A DNA stretch of 64,000 nucleotides from CBDFHF01 sp965247565 (GCA_965247565.1 CBDFHF010000003.1:248001-312000); one strand, 5' to 3'; counted from the first letter of the stretch, positions 44,173 through 53,944 are shown. The notes: a model not told the origin generated them from the sequence alone. Translations and numbers: made by a program.

Positions 44173-45237
44173 TCAGCGATGATACGCCGGACTGAACTCG
44201 CGTATGGCATCTACCATGGCTTTAACATGTTCAGGATTTATATCCGGCAAGATGCCATGTCCTAAATTAAAGACATGGCCGGAGCCGGAACCGTATTTGT
44301 TTAAAATGGTTTTGACTTTTTCGACAATCACTTCCGGTTTTGCGTAAAGAGTGACCGGATCCATATTGCCTTGTAGAGCGACCTTGTCGCCGACTCGCTG
44401 ACGCGCTAATTGAATATCGGTTTGCCAATCCAGACCTAATGCGTCGTAACCGCTATCGGCCATTGCCTCTAACCAAGCGCCGCCGCCTTTAGTAAATAAA
44501 ATAGTAGGAATTTGTTGACCATCCACTTCGGTTCTAAGGAGTGATCTGACTTGTTTAGCATAGTATAAAGAGAACTCCTGATAATCTTCCGTAGTCAGCA
44601 TACCGCCCCAGGTATCGAACAACATGACCGCCTGAGCGCCGGCTGCAATTTGCGCATTCAAATAAGCGGCCACCGATTGCGCCAACTTATCCAGCATTAG
44701 GTGCATTAGTTTGGGCTGCTCATACATCATGCTTTTTACTTTTTGAAAGCTTTTGCTACTACCGCCTTCCACCATATAAGTCGCCAAAGTCCAAGGACTA
44801 CCGGAAAAGCCAATGAGTGGCACACTGCCTGCCAAGGATTTTCTGATCAAACTGACCGCATCGACCACATAGCGCAATTCCTGATTGGGATCAGGTATTG
44901 GCAGTCGCTTGACGTCTGCTTCGGTTCGCACCGGACTTTTAAATTTTGGGCCTTCTCCTTCGGTAAAGTAAAGTCCTAACCCCATGGCATCGGGGATCGT
45001 TAAAATATCCGAAAACAAAATGGCAGCGTCAAAATTATACCGACGTAACGGCTGCAAAGTGACTTCGCAGGCAAATTCTGGATTTGTACATAAATCCATG
45101 AAGCTTCCTGCTTGTTCTCGGACTTTTCTGTACTCGGGCAGATAGCGTCCGGCCTGACGCATCATCCAAACGGGTGTGCGATCTACTGGTTGCTTTAAAA
45201 GGGCTTTAATGAAAGTATCGTTTATTAATGCAGTCAT
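44173..45237 (-). CDS. hemE: Uroporphyrinogen decarboxylase
   Basis: Converts uroporphyrinogen III to coproporphyrinogen III in haem synthesis. The 354 residues have the N-terminal signature 'RTPVWMMRQAGRYLPEYR', 'LFSDILTIPDAMGLGLYF', 'GFSGSPWTLATYMVEGG' with its catalytic-pocket residues and the terminal 'HVFNLGHGILPDINPEHV'. Length and motifs are normal. It sits downstream of the SPOR-protein gene, in the order seen in many gammaproteobacteria. Confidence 0.97.
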   Translation of the reverse strand: MTALINDTFIKALLKQPVDRTPVWMMRQAGRYLPEYRKVREQAGSFMDLCTNPEFACEVTLQPLRRYNFDAAILFSDILTIPDAMGLGLYFTEGEGPKFKSPVRTEADVKRLPIPDPNQELRYVVDAVSLIRKSLAGSVPLIGFSGSPWTLATYMVEGGSSKSFQKVKSMMYEQPKLMHLMLDKLAQSVAAYLNAQIAAGAQAVMLFDTWGGMLTTEDYQEFSLYYAKQVRSLLRTEVDGQQIPTILFTKGGGAWLEAMADSGYDALGLDWQTDIQLARQRVGDKVALQGNMDPVTLYAKPEVIVEKVKTILNKYGSGSGHVFNLGHGILPDINPEHVKAMVDAIREFSPAYHR

Positions 45238-45330
45238 GTGCTTACTATTTAGTTAATAGAGTTTAATGTGCGACTAGCCATTGTTACCGTAAACCACCCC
45301 TGTAAGCAATGCCATCCCCTGGTTTCGATT

Positions 45331-46704
45331 TTATTTCAATTCTTTGATTATGCTGTCAATTTTTCTTGGCACGGCCTGACTGAAATCTTTGGGCAAGGTT
45401 TCAAGTTGGCCTTTGGCTAATTCTGCACTGGCAAATGAACCTAAAAGTACAACAAAGCGCGCCTTACCCTGTTTTACCCGTTTAACAATTTTGATTTTTT
45501 GTCTCAGGCTTTGATGTTTTTTTCGCAACGAGCTTACCAGCTCCGGCCTTGTTAGCACCATTAGCTGCAAAGTGAAATTGTGCGCTGGCTGAGCCGACAA
45601 CCAATTATCATCATTGGTTTCATCATTAACTTTGCTTGTGTCTAAAGACGAACTCTGTTCAGGTTGTAATGTAACAACCGGTGTTTGCTCAATCGCTTCG
45701 TCATCAGCATTATCAGGTTCTTGCACGATATTATCCAAGAACAGATCGTCTGCAGGTATTGGATTACCCTCTAACTGAACCGCAGAATCTGATCCGGAAA
45801 AGCCCTCAGATACGAATATCGGCTCGACTGGTGCAACGTTATTGTTATCCTGATTTAGCTCCGGCGGAGTATCAAGTGCGGTAATTTCTGGTGCCGGTGG
45901 CGATGGCAGAACGTGTTCTTGTGGTGGGCTTTTATTCTCGACAAAGTCGAATAATGATTTTACAGATACCAACCATTTATCAATGCTATTTTGTTCAAAC
46001 TTTTGCACACCTAGCAGGACGAATGCGGCCAGTAGTGCTAGGATCAGAAGCCATTTAAACGAACTCTGTTTTTTTTCTGCCGAAAATAGCGACAGACTAG
46101 AAACTATTTTGCCCGGTATACCTCGGGTTTCCTGGTAAACATGCCTGATGAAACTGTCCGTTATGCTTGCAAAAGCAATTTCTTTACCGGGGCTTGTTGC
46201 CGCCAAGTATTGCAAAAACTCGCCACATTGCTGTTCCAATAGCGGTGGGATTTCAATCACATGGCAGTCTTCGATAATACGATCAGCACGACTGACAACG
46301 AACAACTCATCATGGGTTAGAGCAAAAACAACCCGAATACTTGGGCTAGCTTCGGCATATTGAATGATGGCGGTAATTAATCCGGGCACTAATGCCCCAG
46401 CATCATCAATGATCAGTACCAGCTTGTCATTTAGATTTTTGCCGTAAGTTGCGCCCACTTGACCCAGTTGCATTAATACATTTTCAAAGCTTAAATCAGT
46501 ATGCCCTTTTACACAGCAATACTGCCACAAATCGGCCTTATGCGCCTGTACAGCATTAAGCAAGGTGGTTTTGCCGATGCCTTCTGGCCCACACAGCACT
46601 AGGTGCTGATTTAGATTAGCAAGCAAATGAATTAATAATTCGAGTTTGCCCGTGCGTTCTCGAGTTATTAATGAATGAGCGGCGTTGTCTGCTGGTTCTG
46701 TCAT
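45331..46704 (-). CDS. SPOR-domain ATPase-like cell-division protein (DamX-like)
   Basis: 457 residues: an N-terminal AAA/ExeA-like ATPase fold with Walker A 'GPEGIGKTT' (39-47) and Walker B 'KLVLIIDDAGAL' (94-105), one TM helix at about 218-234, a long acidic Pro/Glu-rich periplasmic linker (about 245-370), and a C-terminal SPOR domain (about 375-457) with 'FTLQLMVLTRPELVSSL' and 'FVVLLGSFASAELAKGQ'. SPOR domains bind denuded glycan at the septum; DamX has this gene position (aroB-damX) and topology. In E. coli DamX the ATPase fold is degenerate, whereas here the P-loop is intact. Confidence 0.88.
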   Translation of the reverse strand: MTEPADNAAHSLITRERTGKLELLIHLLANLNQHLVLCGPEGIGKTTLLNAVQAHKADLWQYCCVKGHTDLSFENVLMQLGQVGATYGKNLNDKLVLIIDDAGALVPGLITAIIQYAEASPSIRVVFALTHDELFVVSRADRIIEDCHVIEIPPLLEQQCGEFLQYLAATSPGKEIAFASITDSFIRHVYQETRGIPGKIVSSLSLFSAEKKQSSFKWLLILALLAAFVLLGVQKFEQNSIDKWLVSVKSLFDFVENKSPPQEHVLPSPPAPEITALDTPPELNQDNNNVAPVEPIFVSEGFSGSDSAVQLEGNPIPADDLFLDNIVQEPDNADDEAIEQTPVVTLQPEQSSSLDTSKVNDETNDDNWLSAQPAHNFTLQLMVLTRPELVSSLRKKHQSLRQKIKIVKRVKQGKARFVVLLGSFASAELAKGQLETLPKDFSQAVPRKIDSIIKELK

Positions 46705-46872
46705 ATCTGCGAAAGTATTCGTAAATACAGCCTATTCACCACGAACGACGGGATGAATGTGGGAATTTGACCGTTGCCAAAAACGTGAATAGCAAGGGGT
46801 AAATTCAAAGTTAAAAAACCTACCCTTCGTGGTTAACCGCATTACTTTTAATACTTTCGCAACCTGGAATCA

Positions 46873-47952
46873 CTAGCGACCATATTCGGTTAGCGTTGCC
46901 GCGATGTGTTCTCGCTGCACATTAACCGGCAAACTGGCTTCGCCGATTTTATTCAGTAGAATCAACCTGATTTGCCCATCGATATTTTTTTTATCAACCG
47001 CCATTAATTCTAAAAAGCGCTCCGCACTCAAGTCGGCCGGCGGATTAACGGGTAACTGCGCTTTTACCAGTAACGAAATAATCCGTTGTACGTGCTCATC
47101 TTTTAAATATCCCAAGCGCCGAGACAGATCAGCTGCCTGGCATATACCGATAGCGACAGCTTCACCATGCAAATACGCGCCATAGCCAGAGCCGGTTTCA
47201 ATGGCATGGCCGAAAGTATGGCCTAAATTTAAAGTCGCTCTAACACCGGTTTCAGTCTCATCCTCGGCAACAATTTCAGCTTTATTAATACAAGAGCGCT
47301 CTATGGCATAAGCTAAAGCCTGTTTATCTCTAGCTAGCAAACTCTCGATATTGGCTTCCAGCCAGGCAAAGAATGGTTCATCCCTAATCAAACCATATTT
47401 TATGACTTCAGCAAGTCCTGCAGCCAGTTGCCGGTCATCCAATGTATCTAATACATTAGCATCGGCAATAACACATTGGGGCTGATAAAACGCACCAATC
47501 ATGTTCTTACCGAGTGCATGATTAACCCCTGTTTTGCCGCCCACAGAAGAATCAACTTGTGCCAGCAAGGTGGTTGGAATTTGCAAAAAAGCAATGCCGC
47601 GCTGATAACACGCCGCCGCAAAACCGCCCATGTCGCCAATGACGCCACCGCCTAAAGCAATCAATGTGGAATTACGACTAAATTTACTGGCCAGTAATTT
47701 ATCGAAAATCTGCGTTAAAATTTCTAAAGTTTTAAATTGCTCACCATCTGGCAGGATTACAGTCTCCACTACAAAGCCTTGCAGATTTTTTAACACGACA
47801 TCCAGATACAAAGGCGCAATGGTGGTATTGCTAACCACTATCACTTGTCGGGAGTGAATAGACTGGGTTAATAAATCAGGCTGGCTTAGTAAATCTGCGC
47901 CAATATAAATGGGATAACTGCGCTCACCTAAATCAACAACTAATTTTTTCAT
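46873..47952 (-). CDS. aroB: 3-dehydroquinate synthase
   Basis: Second enzyme of the shikimate pathway, NAD- and metal-dependent. 359 residues, with 'LPDGEQFKTLEI', 'GGGVIGDMGGFAAACYQRG', 'PTTLLAQVDSSVGGKTGVNH', metal ligands in 'NLGHTFGHAIE' and 'YLHGEAVAIG'. The ATG at 47952 is used; a GTG at 47955 directly abuts the aroK stop. It is co-transcribed after aroK. Confidence 0.97.
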   Translation of the reverse strand: MKKLVVDLGERSYPIYIGADLLSQPDLLTQSIHSRQVIVVSNTTIAPLYLDVVLKNLQGFVVETVILPDGEQFKTLEILTQIFDKLLASKFSRNSTLIALGGGVIGDMGGFAAACYQRGIAFLQIPTTLLAQVDSSVGGKTGVNHALGKNMIGAFYQPQCVIADANVLDTLDDRQLAAGLAEVIKYGLIRDEPFFAWLEANIESLLARDKQALAYAIERSCINKAEIVAEDETETGVRATLNLGHTFGHAIETGSGYGAYLHGEAVAIGICQAADLSRRLGYLKDEHVQRIISLLVKAQLPVNPPADLSAERFLELMAVDKKNIDGQIRLILLNKIGEASLPVNVQREHIAATLTEYGR

Positions 47953-47955
47953 CAC

Positions 47956-48480
47956 TTAACGACTAACGGATTGATAAGCTTCCAATATATGTTTAACAAC
48001 GGCTTTACTCTGTAAGGTGCCGGTATCAACTTTATAATCAGCGCAGGATAGATAGAGCGGCTCACGCTGGGCGAATAACTCTTCTATGCGCTGTCTGGGA
48101 TTACTGGATTTTAATAAAGGTCTTTGAGTATCGCGACGGGTACGCTCCATAATTCTATCTACCGAGCATTGCAAATACACAATAAAACCTTTTTCTTTTA
48201 ACAGTTTACGGTTAGCTTCGCGCAAAATGGCGCCGCCACCGGTAGCTAACACAATGCCGTTAATTTGCGTTAACTGTTGCAGCATTTTTTGCTCACGATC
48301 CCGAAAGCCTTCTTCACCCTCAAATTCAAAAATCGTTGGAATATCGACTCCGGTGCTTTCTTCAATCGCCTTGTCACTGTCATAAAAAGGAACTGCAAGC
48401 GCCTTTGCCAACTGCCGCCCGATAGTGGTTTTACCCGCACCCATCAGGCCAATTAAATAAATATTTTCTGATTGCGTCAT
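47956..48480 (-). CDS. aroK: Shikimate kinase I
   Basis: Phosphorylates shikimate. 174 residues with P-loop 'GLMGAGKTTIGRQLA' (11-25), the shikimate-binding 'FYDSDKAIEESTG', 'FEGEEGFRDREQKML', 'LATGGGAILREANRKLL' and the lid 'RDTQRPLL'. Gene order aroK-aroB is standard for gammaproteobacteria, where aroK normally follows pilQ directly; here another gene lies between. Confidence 0.97.
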   Translation of the reverse strand: MTQSENIYLIGLMGAGKTTIGRQLAKALAVPFYDSDKAIEESTGVDIPTIFEFEGEEGFRDREQKMLQQLTQINGIVLATGGGAILREANRKLLKEKGFIVYLQCSVDRIMERTRRDTQRPLLKSSNPRQRIEELFAQREPLYLSCADYKVDTGTLQSKAVVKHILEAYQSVSR

Positions 48481-48683
48481 CTATTACCCTGGATAAATTA
48501 GTTGCATCATGCAGAATTTTGCCCAATTGCGAATAGCACGAGGGTGAACAGAATTTTGCATGACTCATCGCTTAGATGAAGTTATTGGGTTCCGTTCGTG
48601 CTGTTATTGGCAGCATGAGCAGTAATCAACAATTTTAACTGCGGAATTTAGGATTATTTAATCCCTGAGATTTAAAGCTTAAA

Positions 48684-48708
48684 AAAAGGGGGCATTATGC
48701 CCCCTTTT
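48684..48708. terminator. Bidirectional-type terminator hairpin
   Basis: An 11-bp stem (AAAAGGGGGCA at 48684-48694 with its complement at 48698-48708) and 3-base loop, flanked by A on one side and T on the other. On the minus strand it follows the stop of the gene at 48771 and ends in TTTTTTT, so it separates that gene from aroK. Confidence 0.85.
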
Positions 48709-48770
48709 GTCTACAAGTAAAAGTCGTCAGTCCGAATCAATTGATATCCAACGACTTATTTTGAGCGGCT

Positions 48771-50294
48771 TTACCAGGGAGTTACACTGATTGCTTCCAG
48801 CCAACGCGGTTTTTTGCCGACTTTCGGGTGGTATTTAAGCACAGCCGAGTAAGTAATTCCGGTTGTTTTATCACGCACAGTAGATAAAACCACTTCATTA
48901 TTTTCTGGATTAACGGTTGCTTCATAAGCATTTCCGGACGATGAATCCAAACGCTTGGTAATTTTCTTAACCTTTAGCTTAACCTTTTTGGCAGGTTTCT
49001 TTTTAAGCAACGAACCTTGATAGCTTAAAGTTGCCGAATACACATCATTAGCAATGCGCAATTTTGGAATAGTCAGCTGCCGACTTTTTGAATTAACAAC
49101 AGGTATGACTTGTGTAAATGCGCTGCTTTCGGACGATTTAGCAGAACCGTCTGAAACCGCTAGTGGGTTTTTACCGGTATTAGTTACCGTAATATCGTAC
49201 TCGTCATCGCTGTTTGGGAAAGCTGAAACGTACTCAAGGGTAGTCGGCACTTGCTTATTTTTACCGGTTTCTGGGTCAAATACGCTTACAGGCAAACCCG
49301 GCTTTTTGAGTATTATCGACCCATCATTACAATCTTTTCCATCCCGTTTTAGCGGAACTGAGATACCAACAAAATAGGTTCTTGCTCCTTTTGGCGTCCC
49401 AATATCGACAGAGTTGGTCGTATCAAAGCAAGGATCAACCACACCAATTAAAGCGCCTTCAAATGCACCGCTGTTATAAAGCAAGTACATATCATCAGCT
49501 TCGTATGAGCCAACTACTCCGCCCCCATCATCTCTGTACCTGAGTAAAGTGTGCTTAGCATTTTCCATAGCGTCAGTAAGTTTATCGCCATCAAATACAT
49601 ACATTACCCAGCTTTTTTTATCAAAACAAACCGAGCCTTTAGCGCAAACTTCGATATGAATAATTTCATTACCTGAGCTATTTATCGAATACCAATCTTT
49701 ATCGCCAGAATCGTATAAATGACCCTTAATTAATTGTCCGGGATTCAGCTGAGTCGCTTCTTTTCTGGTGTTATTAAACTCAACCTCAACATTCTGCACT
49801 GGTGTATTAACACCGCTGGAATTGTTTGCCGGGTTACCCAGAATGGTTACCGTTAAAGTCGCTTTTTTTGTTTTGCTCCCAGCTTTAATCACATAGGTAA
49901 AGGTATCTTTTAACAGCTGGCCTGCGGTTAAAGCCACAACTTCAGGTGCTCTTTCATTCACTGTGTATGAAAATTCACCGGCCGAATTGAATTCCAAATA
50001 GCCATAGCTAGAGATCGGTGAACTTTGTAATGAAACGCTTTCGAAACCTTTGTCGTTATCAGTCAAGTTTCCTGTGACCTTGGTAGTGACAGCGCCCAAA
50101 GTAATCGTAAACTCATCATTAATCGCCGTTAATGTCTCAGTTGTCGTAGTCGTCCCGCCTCCAGTACCCGTCCCAGTTCCATTACCCGTCCCTGTACCTG
50201 TTCCGGGTTGAATTAACGGTGCCGTACCAGAATATGTCGGCATAGACAACACCGACGTGGCGAACAACAGCGTCGTTATTAACGTTTTATTCAT
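48771..50294 (-). CDS. Exported protein with cadherin-like/VCBS-type and PPC-like domains
   Basis: 507 residues. Signal peptide (MNKTLITTLLFATSVLSMPTYS), then a low-complexity Gly-Thr repeat (about 32-60), then a cadherin-like/Big_9-VCBS type domain (about 65-150, 'LTAINDEFTITLGAV', 'NLTDNDKGFESV', 'YGYLEFNSAGEFSYTVN'), a PPC-like domain (about 175-260, 'ATQLNPGQLIKGHLYDSGDKDWYSI'), and a beta-rich C-terminal part with Lys-rich strands. An adhesive or extracellular matrix role is plausible. The ATG at 50294 has a GGAGACAG site. It interrupts the usual pilQ-aroK adjacency, has its own terminator, and may be linked to the pilus. Confidence 0.75.
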   Translation of the reverse strand: MNKTLITTLLFATSVLSMPTYSGTAPLIQPGTGTGTGNGTGTGTGGGTTTTTETLTAINDEFTITLGAVTTKVTGNLTDNDKGFESVSLQSSPISSYGYLEFNSAGEFSYTVNERAPEVVALTAGQLLKDTFTYVIKAGSKTKKATLTVTILGNPANNSSGVNTPVQNVEVEFNNTRKEATQLNPGQLIKGHLYDSGDKDWYSINSSGNEIIHIEVCAKGSVCFDKKSWVMYVFDGDKLTDAMENAKHTLLRYRDDGGGVVGSYEADDMYLLYNSGAFEGALIGVVDPCFDTTNSVDIGTPKGARTYFVGISVPLKRDGKDCNDGSIILKKPGLPVSVFDPETGKNKQVPTTLEYVSAFPNSDDEYDITVTNTGKNPLAVSDGSAKSSESSAFTQVIPVVNSKSRQLTIPKLRIANDVYSATLSYQGSLLKKKPAKKVKLKVKKITKRLDSSSGNAYEATVNPENNEVVLSTVRDKTTGITYSAVLKYHPKVGKKPRWLEAISVTPW

Positions 50295-50310
50295 TACCTG
50301 TCTCCTGAAC

Positions 50311-52689
50311 TTATTCATCACTGATCGAGCTGTCTTTAACGACTTTGGGGGTCACGAAAATCAACAGTTCTTTTTTATCATCACTAACATCTGTGCGTTT
50401 AAACAAAAACCCTACACCTGGCAAGTCGGCAAAAAACGGCACTTTATTAACTGACCTTGATTGAGAACCCTCAAATACGCCGCCCAATACCACAGTTTCC
50501 CCGTCCATTACTTGTACGTTGGTACGAACTTCCCTTTTTACCAGAGGGGGTACACCATTCAGCGCACTCGCAAAATCTGGTTCATCTTTAGTTATGTTCA
50601 ATGCCATGACTATCGCTCCGCTCGGGGTTATTTGCGGAAGCACACCCAACTCTAGCACAGCTTCTTTAAACTCAATACTTGGACCCGTGTTGGCGCTAAG
50701 GGCCTGATAAGGAATTTCTAAACCTTGTTTAATCGTAGCCTGACAACGGTCGGTAGTCATCACCCGCGGATTTGAAACTATCTCGCCATTGCCCTCATCC
50801 TGTAAAGCTGATAGTTCCAGATTTAATACATAATCAGCACCCCTGGCCAAAGTCATTCCCAACGCTCCGTAGGGATTGGAAGCTGCCAAATTCACCAGCA
50901 TGTCAGAAACCTGACCCGCACCATCCACATTGGCTTGTGTACCACCACCGCCTATAGCAAAAGTCTTGTTAGAGCCTACCACAGCCTCTTTCGCCACTCC
51001 AAATCTCACACCCAAGTTCTGTAAAAACTTATTGGTTGCTATGACAATTCTTGATTCAATCATCACCTGCTTCACTGGCACATCAAGTTTGCGAATCAAT
51101 TTTTTGGCATCTTCCAAGCGCTTGGTAGTTTCCCGGATGATTAAGGTGTTAGTTCTGGCATCGACCACCACGGAACCACGCGGCGATAGGATTCTAAATT
51201 CATCATCCTGGCCGTTTTGGCCTTGACCACCACCCTGGCCTCCCATGCCGCCCATCATACCCATGCCACCTTGACCAAACCCGCCTGGGCTTAGCTGACC
51301 TTGTCCCTGTCCGCCAAACTGTCCGCCGCCACCCTGGCCACCGCCACCCTGGCCGCCTCCTTGGCTTCCGCCGGATTGCTTAGGCGAGTTACATACTCCA
51401 AAGGCGGCGGTATCAGCACCATTGAGAAGGTTTTTAAAGTTCTCAGCCCTTGCATAGTTAATCTTAATATATTCCGTCACCAAAGGTTCAAGGCGCTCGA
51501 CAACTCGCTGAGTTTCCTGTTGCTTTTGTTTGTAGTCTTTGATTTTTTCCAAGGGTGAAATTAACGTGACATTACCAGTTTCAAATTTGCCCAGGCCTTT
51601 GGTCATCATAATGAAGTCCAACGCTTCATCCCAAGGCACGTCATCCAGTTTTAAGGTAATACTTCCGGTTACATCATCACCTGCCACTACGTTTTGACCA
51701 GTAAACTCGGAAAGAATAGCAATCACGCTACGAATATCTATTTCCTGAAAGTTTAACGACAACCTGTCGCCGGTATATTTAACACGGGTTCTATCCAGTG
51801 CTTCTTTTTCCTCGTTACTTAAAGGTCTAAATTCTACAGTGAGCAAGCCATCGGATTGAAATAAGGAGTAATCATATAGATTATTCTGCATGGCTACTGT
51901 GACGTTAGTCCCATTACTGGTTGCCACTGCATCGATAAATTTAACCGGGGTTGCAAATTCGGACACATCAAGCCGCTTAGCTAGATTGCCCGGCAACTTG
52001 GTATTCACAAAGCTAACAATTACTTTGCCAGCCTCTTCTTTGGAATTAACAATTGTATTGGGGCTAGCCAACGAAATCAGGATACGTCCCTCACCATTAT
52101 CACCCCGTTTAAAATCGAACCCACTAATGGCTTGTTCAGGTATTAGCCTGGCAACCTCATAGCTTGGCGCTTTGTCAGCAAAAGACACCGCAGATTTTCT
52201 GACCACGGGTGGTCGTACAACCGGTTGTGCAGCAACAGGTTTAACCGCTATAGGCTGAGCTACGGTGGGTTTAGCCGCTGCGGTTGTAGTTGACTGACTT
52301 CTCGACATCACCAGTTGCACTTTATTACCCACTACATGGGTTTCAAAAGGCATAGACTCCAGTAAATTAACGACTACCCGAACCCGACCTTCAGCCTCTA
52401 CTACATAGACACTGCTCGCGCCGCCTTGGTTAATGGGGTACATTTTCTTGGGCAGCGTATTTTTGACACCCGGGAAATCTAAAGCAATTCTCGCCGGGTT
52501 ATCGGTTTTAAATACTTTTGGAGTGCTTGCTGCACCACTCATCTCCAGCTGTACTTGCAACTTATCACCGGCTTGCGTTGCAAAATCAATTCCTGTAATG
52601 GCTAGATCAGCTGCGTTTACCGTTACCGCCTGAAGTGTAAATAGCAATAACCCCAAACCAATGCGGACAGATAGGTATCCAAGTTTCAT
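50311..52689 (-). CDS. pilQ: Type IV pilus secretin PilQ
   Basis: Outer-membrane secretin channel through which the type IV pilus passes. 792 residues from the ATG at 52689 (AAGGCGAC site). Order: signal peptide (1-27), first AMIN domain (about 30-115), Pro/Val/Ala-rich linker, second AMIN domain (about 185-290), secretin/TonB N-terminal domain (about 315-385, 'NFQEIDIRSVIAILSEFTG'), a NolW-like N1 domain (about 410-540), and the secretin domain (about 555-785) with 'VPVKQVMIESRIVIATNKF' and 'VNKVPFFADLPGVGFLFKR'. Residues about 440-494 are a Gly/Gln/Met-rich low-complexity insertion inside N1. Final gene of pilMNOPQ. Confidence 0.95.
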   Translation of the reverse strand: MKLGYLSVRIGLGLLLFTLQAVTVNAADLAITGIDFATQAGDKLQVQLEMSGAASTPKVFKTDNPARIALDFPGVKNTLPKKMYPINQGGASSVYVVEAEGRVRVVVNLLESMPFETHVVGNKVQLVMSRSQSTTTAAAKPTVAQPIAVKPVAAQPVVRPPVVRKSAVSFADKAPSYEVARLIPEQAISGFDFKRGDNGEGRILISLASPNTIVNSKEEAGKVIVSFVNTKLPGNLAKRLDVSEFATPVKFIDAVATSNGTNVTVAMQNNLYDYSLFQSDGLLTVEFRPLSNEEKEALDRTRVKYTGDRLSLNFQEIDIRSVIAILSEFTGQNVVAGDDVTGSITLKLDDVPWDEALDFIMMTKGLGKFETGNVTLISPLEKIKDYKQKQQETQRVVERLEPLVTEYIKINYARAENFKNLLNGADTAAFGVCNSPKQSGGSQGGGQGGGGQGGGGQFGGQGQGQLSPGGFGQGGMGMMGGMGGQGGGQGQNGQDDEFRILSPRGSVVVDARTNTLIIRETTKRLEDAKKLIRKLDVPVKQVMIESRIVIATNKFLQNLGVRFGVAKEAVVGSNKTFAIGGGGTQANVDGAGQVSDMLVNLAASNPYGALGMTLARGADYVLNLELSALQDEGNGEIVSNPRVMTTDRCQATIKQGLEIPYQALSANTGPSIEFKEAVLELGVLPQITPSGAIVMALNITKDEPDFASALNGVPPLVKREVRTNVQVMDGETVVLGGVFEGSQSRSVNKVPFFADLPGVGFLFKRTDVSDDKKELLIFVTPKVVKDSSISDE

Positions 52690-52727
52690 AAAGTCGCCTT
52701 GTTTAATAATCATTTTTTTTCCTCAAA

Positions 52728-53291
52728 TCACTCTGTCAACGCTAATGATGCTTGCTGTTCTCGCCATGTTCCCGGTTTATCCGGCACAATTTCCATCAAC
52801 TCAATTTTGTCAGTCACAATATGGATAATCTTTCCGTGGTCTTTGCCCATGTAGTTGCCTTCCTTAACGCGATGAATAGTCCCATCATCGGCTTTAACCA
52901 ATCCCCATAAACTGGATTTCATTACCACCGTCCCCACCATTTTCAAACTTCCCAAAGGATAGGCTTCCAGCTCTTCCTTGCGCCTGGTTAAATCCGGTTT
53001 TATTCCATTGCCGATTGCCGCCTCAATACTTTGGCTTTCTTCAGGTTTTTCCAATGCTTTAAACGGGTCACGTAAACCTTCGGGCTTAAAGATAAACGGT
53101 TCTATAACTTTAACTTCCGGTAACGGCTCAATAGGACCTTTAGGTCTGGCCTTGACTTCCGCAATATACTGATTCAGGTCCGACACATCATCGTTGACAC
53201 AACCCGCCAAAGCCGCCATGCACATAGCGACACATCCTCGTTGCAAAGCGACTTTACGCACTCGCGTCCAAGGCAGTTTTATTGTAGCCAT
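52728..53291 (-). CDS. pilP: Type IV pilus lipoprotein PilP
   Basis: Inner-membrane lipoprotein linking PilNO to PilQ. 187 residues with a lipobox 'AALAGC' (Cys about 31) and the PilP HR domain (about 85-175) including 'LGSLKMVGTVVMKSSLWGLVKADDG', 'VKEGNYMGKDHGKIIHI' and 'IELMEIVPD'. The ATG shares one base with the pilO stop (TGATG). A GTG lies one codon upstream. Confidence 0.95.
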   Translation of the reverse strand: MATIKLPWTRVRKVALQRGCVAMCMAALAGCVNDDVSDLNQYIAEVKARPKGPIEPLPEVKVIEPFIFKPEGLRDPFKALEKPEESQSIEAAIGNGIKPDLTRRKEELEAYPLGSLKMVGTVVMKSSLWGLVKADDGTIHRVKEGNYMGKDHGKIIHIVTDKIELMEIVPDKPGTWREQQASLALTE

Positions 53292-53944
53292 CACTTGCGC
53301 CCTCTTTTCTTGACTGGAGCAGCTCCAGTCTCTTCGCCTTCGTTGTAGGTCTTCACTGTTGCATTCATAACCATGAGGCTTTCTTTATCTTCCTTCTCTT
53401 CTTTATCTTTGCCGCCTTTGGTTTCTTTAGCTTCCGGCACAATATTGACATCATGTACCGTTACAATTCTGGGCAAAGATGCTAAGCCACTGACAAATAA
53501 GCCCAGCTCCTCATATTTGCCAATCACCTGAATGCTGATAGGTAACTCAGAGTAAAAGTCTTTACGAACGGGTTCGCTGGGTTTGAATAGCCTAAATTCA
53601 AGACCGCTTGCCAAACCGGTCTGGGAAATATCAACCAACAAACTGGCTACTTCTTCTTGAGTTGGCATCTGCTTAATCATCTCTTCCAAAGATAATTCGA
53701 TTTGCGCCAATTGATCTTGATAATCCTTGAGGTTAACAGCCTTTTTTTGCTTACCTTCAAGCGATACTTTTAATTCTTGCTCCTTCTTCTCGGAGCTTTC
53801 CAGGCTTGTTAGCTGATCCAGCGTATCGTAATAAACCCCTGCACCCAGAACCGCTAAAGAAACCAACGCAATTGTTGCGATTTTAATGGGAAGTGGCCAC
53901 GTTCCTGAGGCATTAAAATCCCAATTAATTTCCGACAGGTTCAT
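53291..53944 (-). CDS. pilO: Type IV pilus assembly protein PilO
   Basis: Bitopic inner-membrane protein of the alignment complex. 217 residues with one TM helix (about 17-36, 'KIATIALVSLAVLGAGVYYD'), a coiled coil (about 45-85) and a ferredoxin-like periplasmic domain (about 95-200, 'IKQMPTQEEVASLLVDIS', 'IQVIGKYEELGLFVSGLA'). The ATG at 53944 has a GGAGGT site. It overlaps pilN by 20 bases. The C terminus ends in a Lys/Glu-rich tail (KETKGGKDKEEKEDKES). Confidence 0.95.
   Translation of the reverse strand: MNLSEINWDFNASGTWPLPIKIATIALVSLAVLGAGVYYDTLDQLTSLESSEKKEQELKVSLEGKQKKAVNLKDYQDQLAQIELSLEEMIKQMPTQEEVASLLVDISQTGLASGLEFRLFKPSEPVRKDFYSELPISIQVIGKYEELGLFVSGLASLPRIVTVHDVNIVPEAKETKGGKDKEEKEDKESLMVMNATVKTYNEGEETGAAPVKKRGRK

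Noticed and set aside
50160..50215. CRISPR-like short repeats
   Set aside because: The repeat is a coding Gly-Thr tract with hexamer-like units and no spacers.
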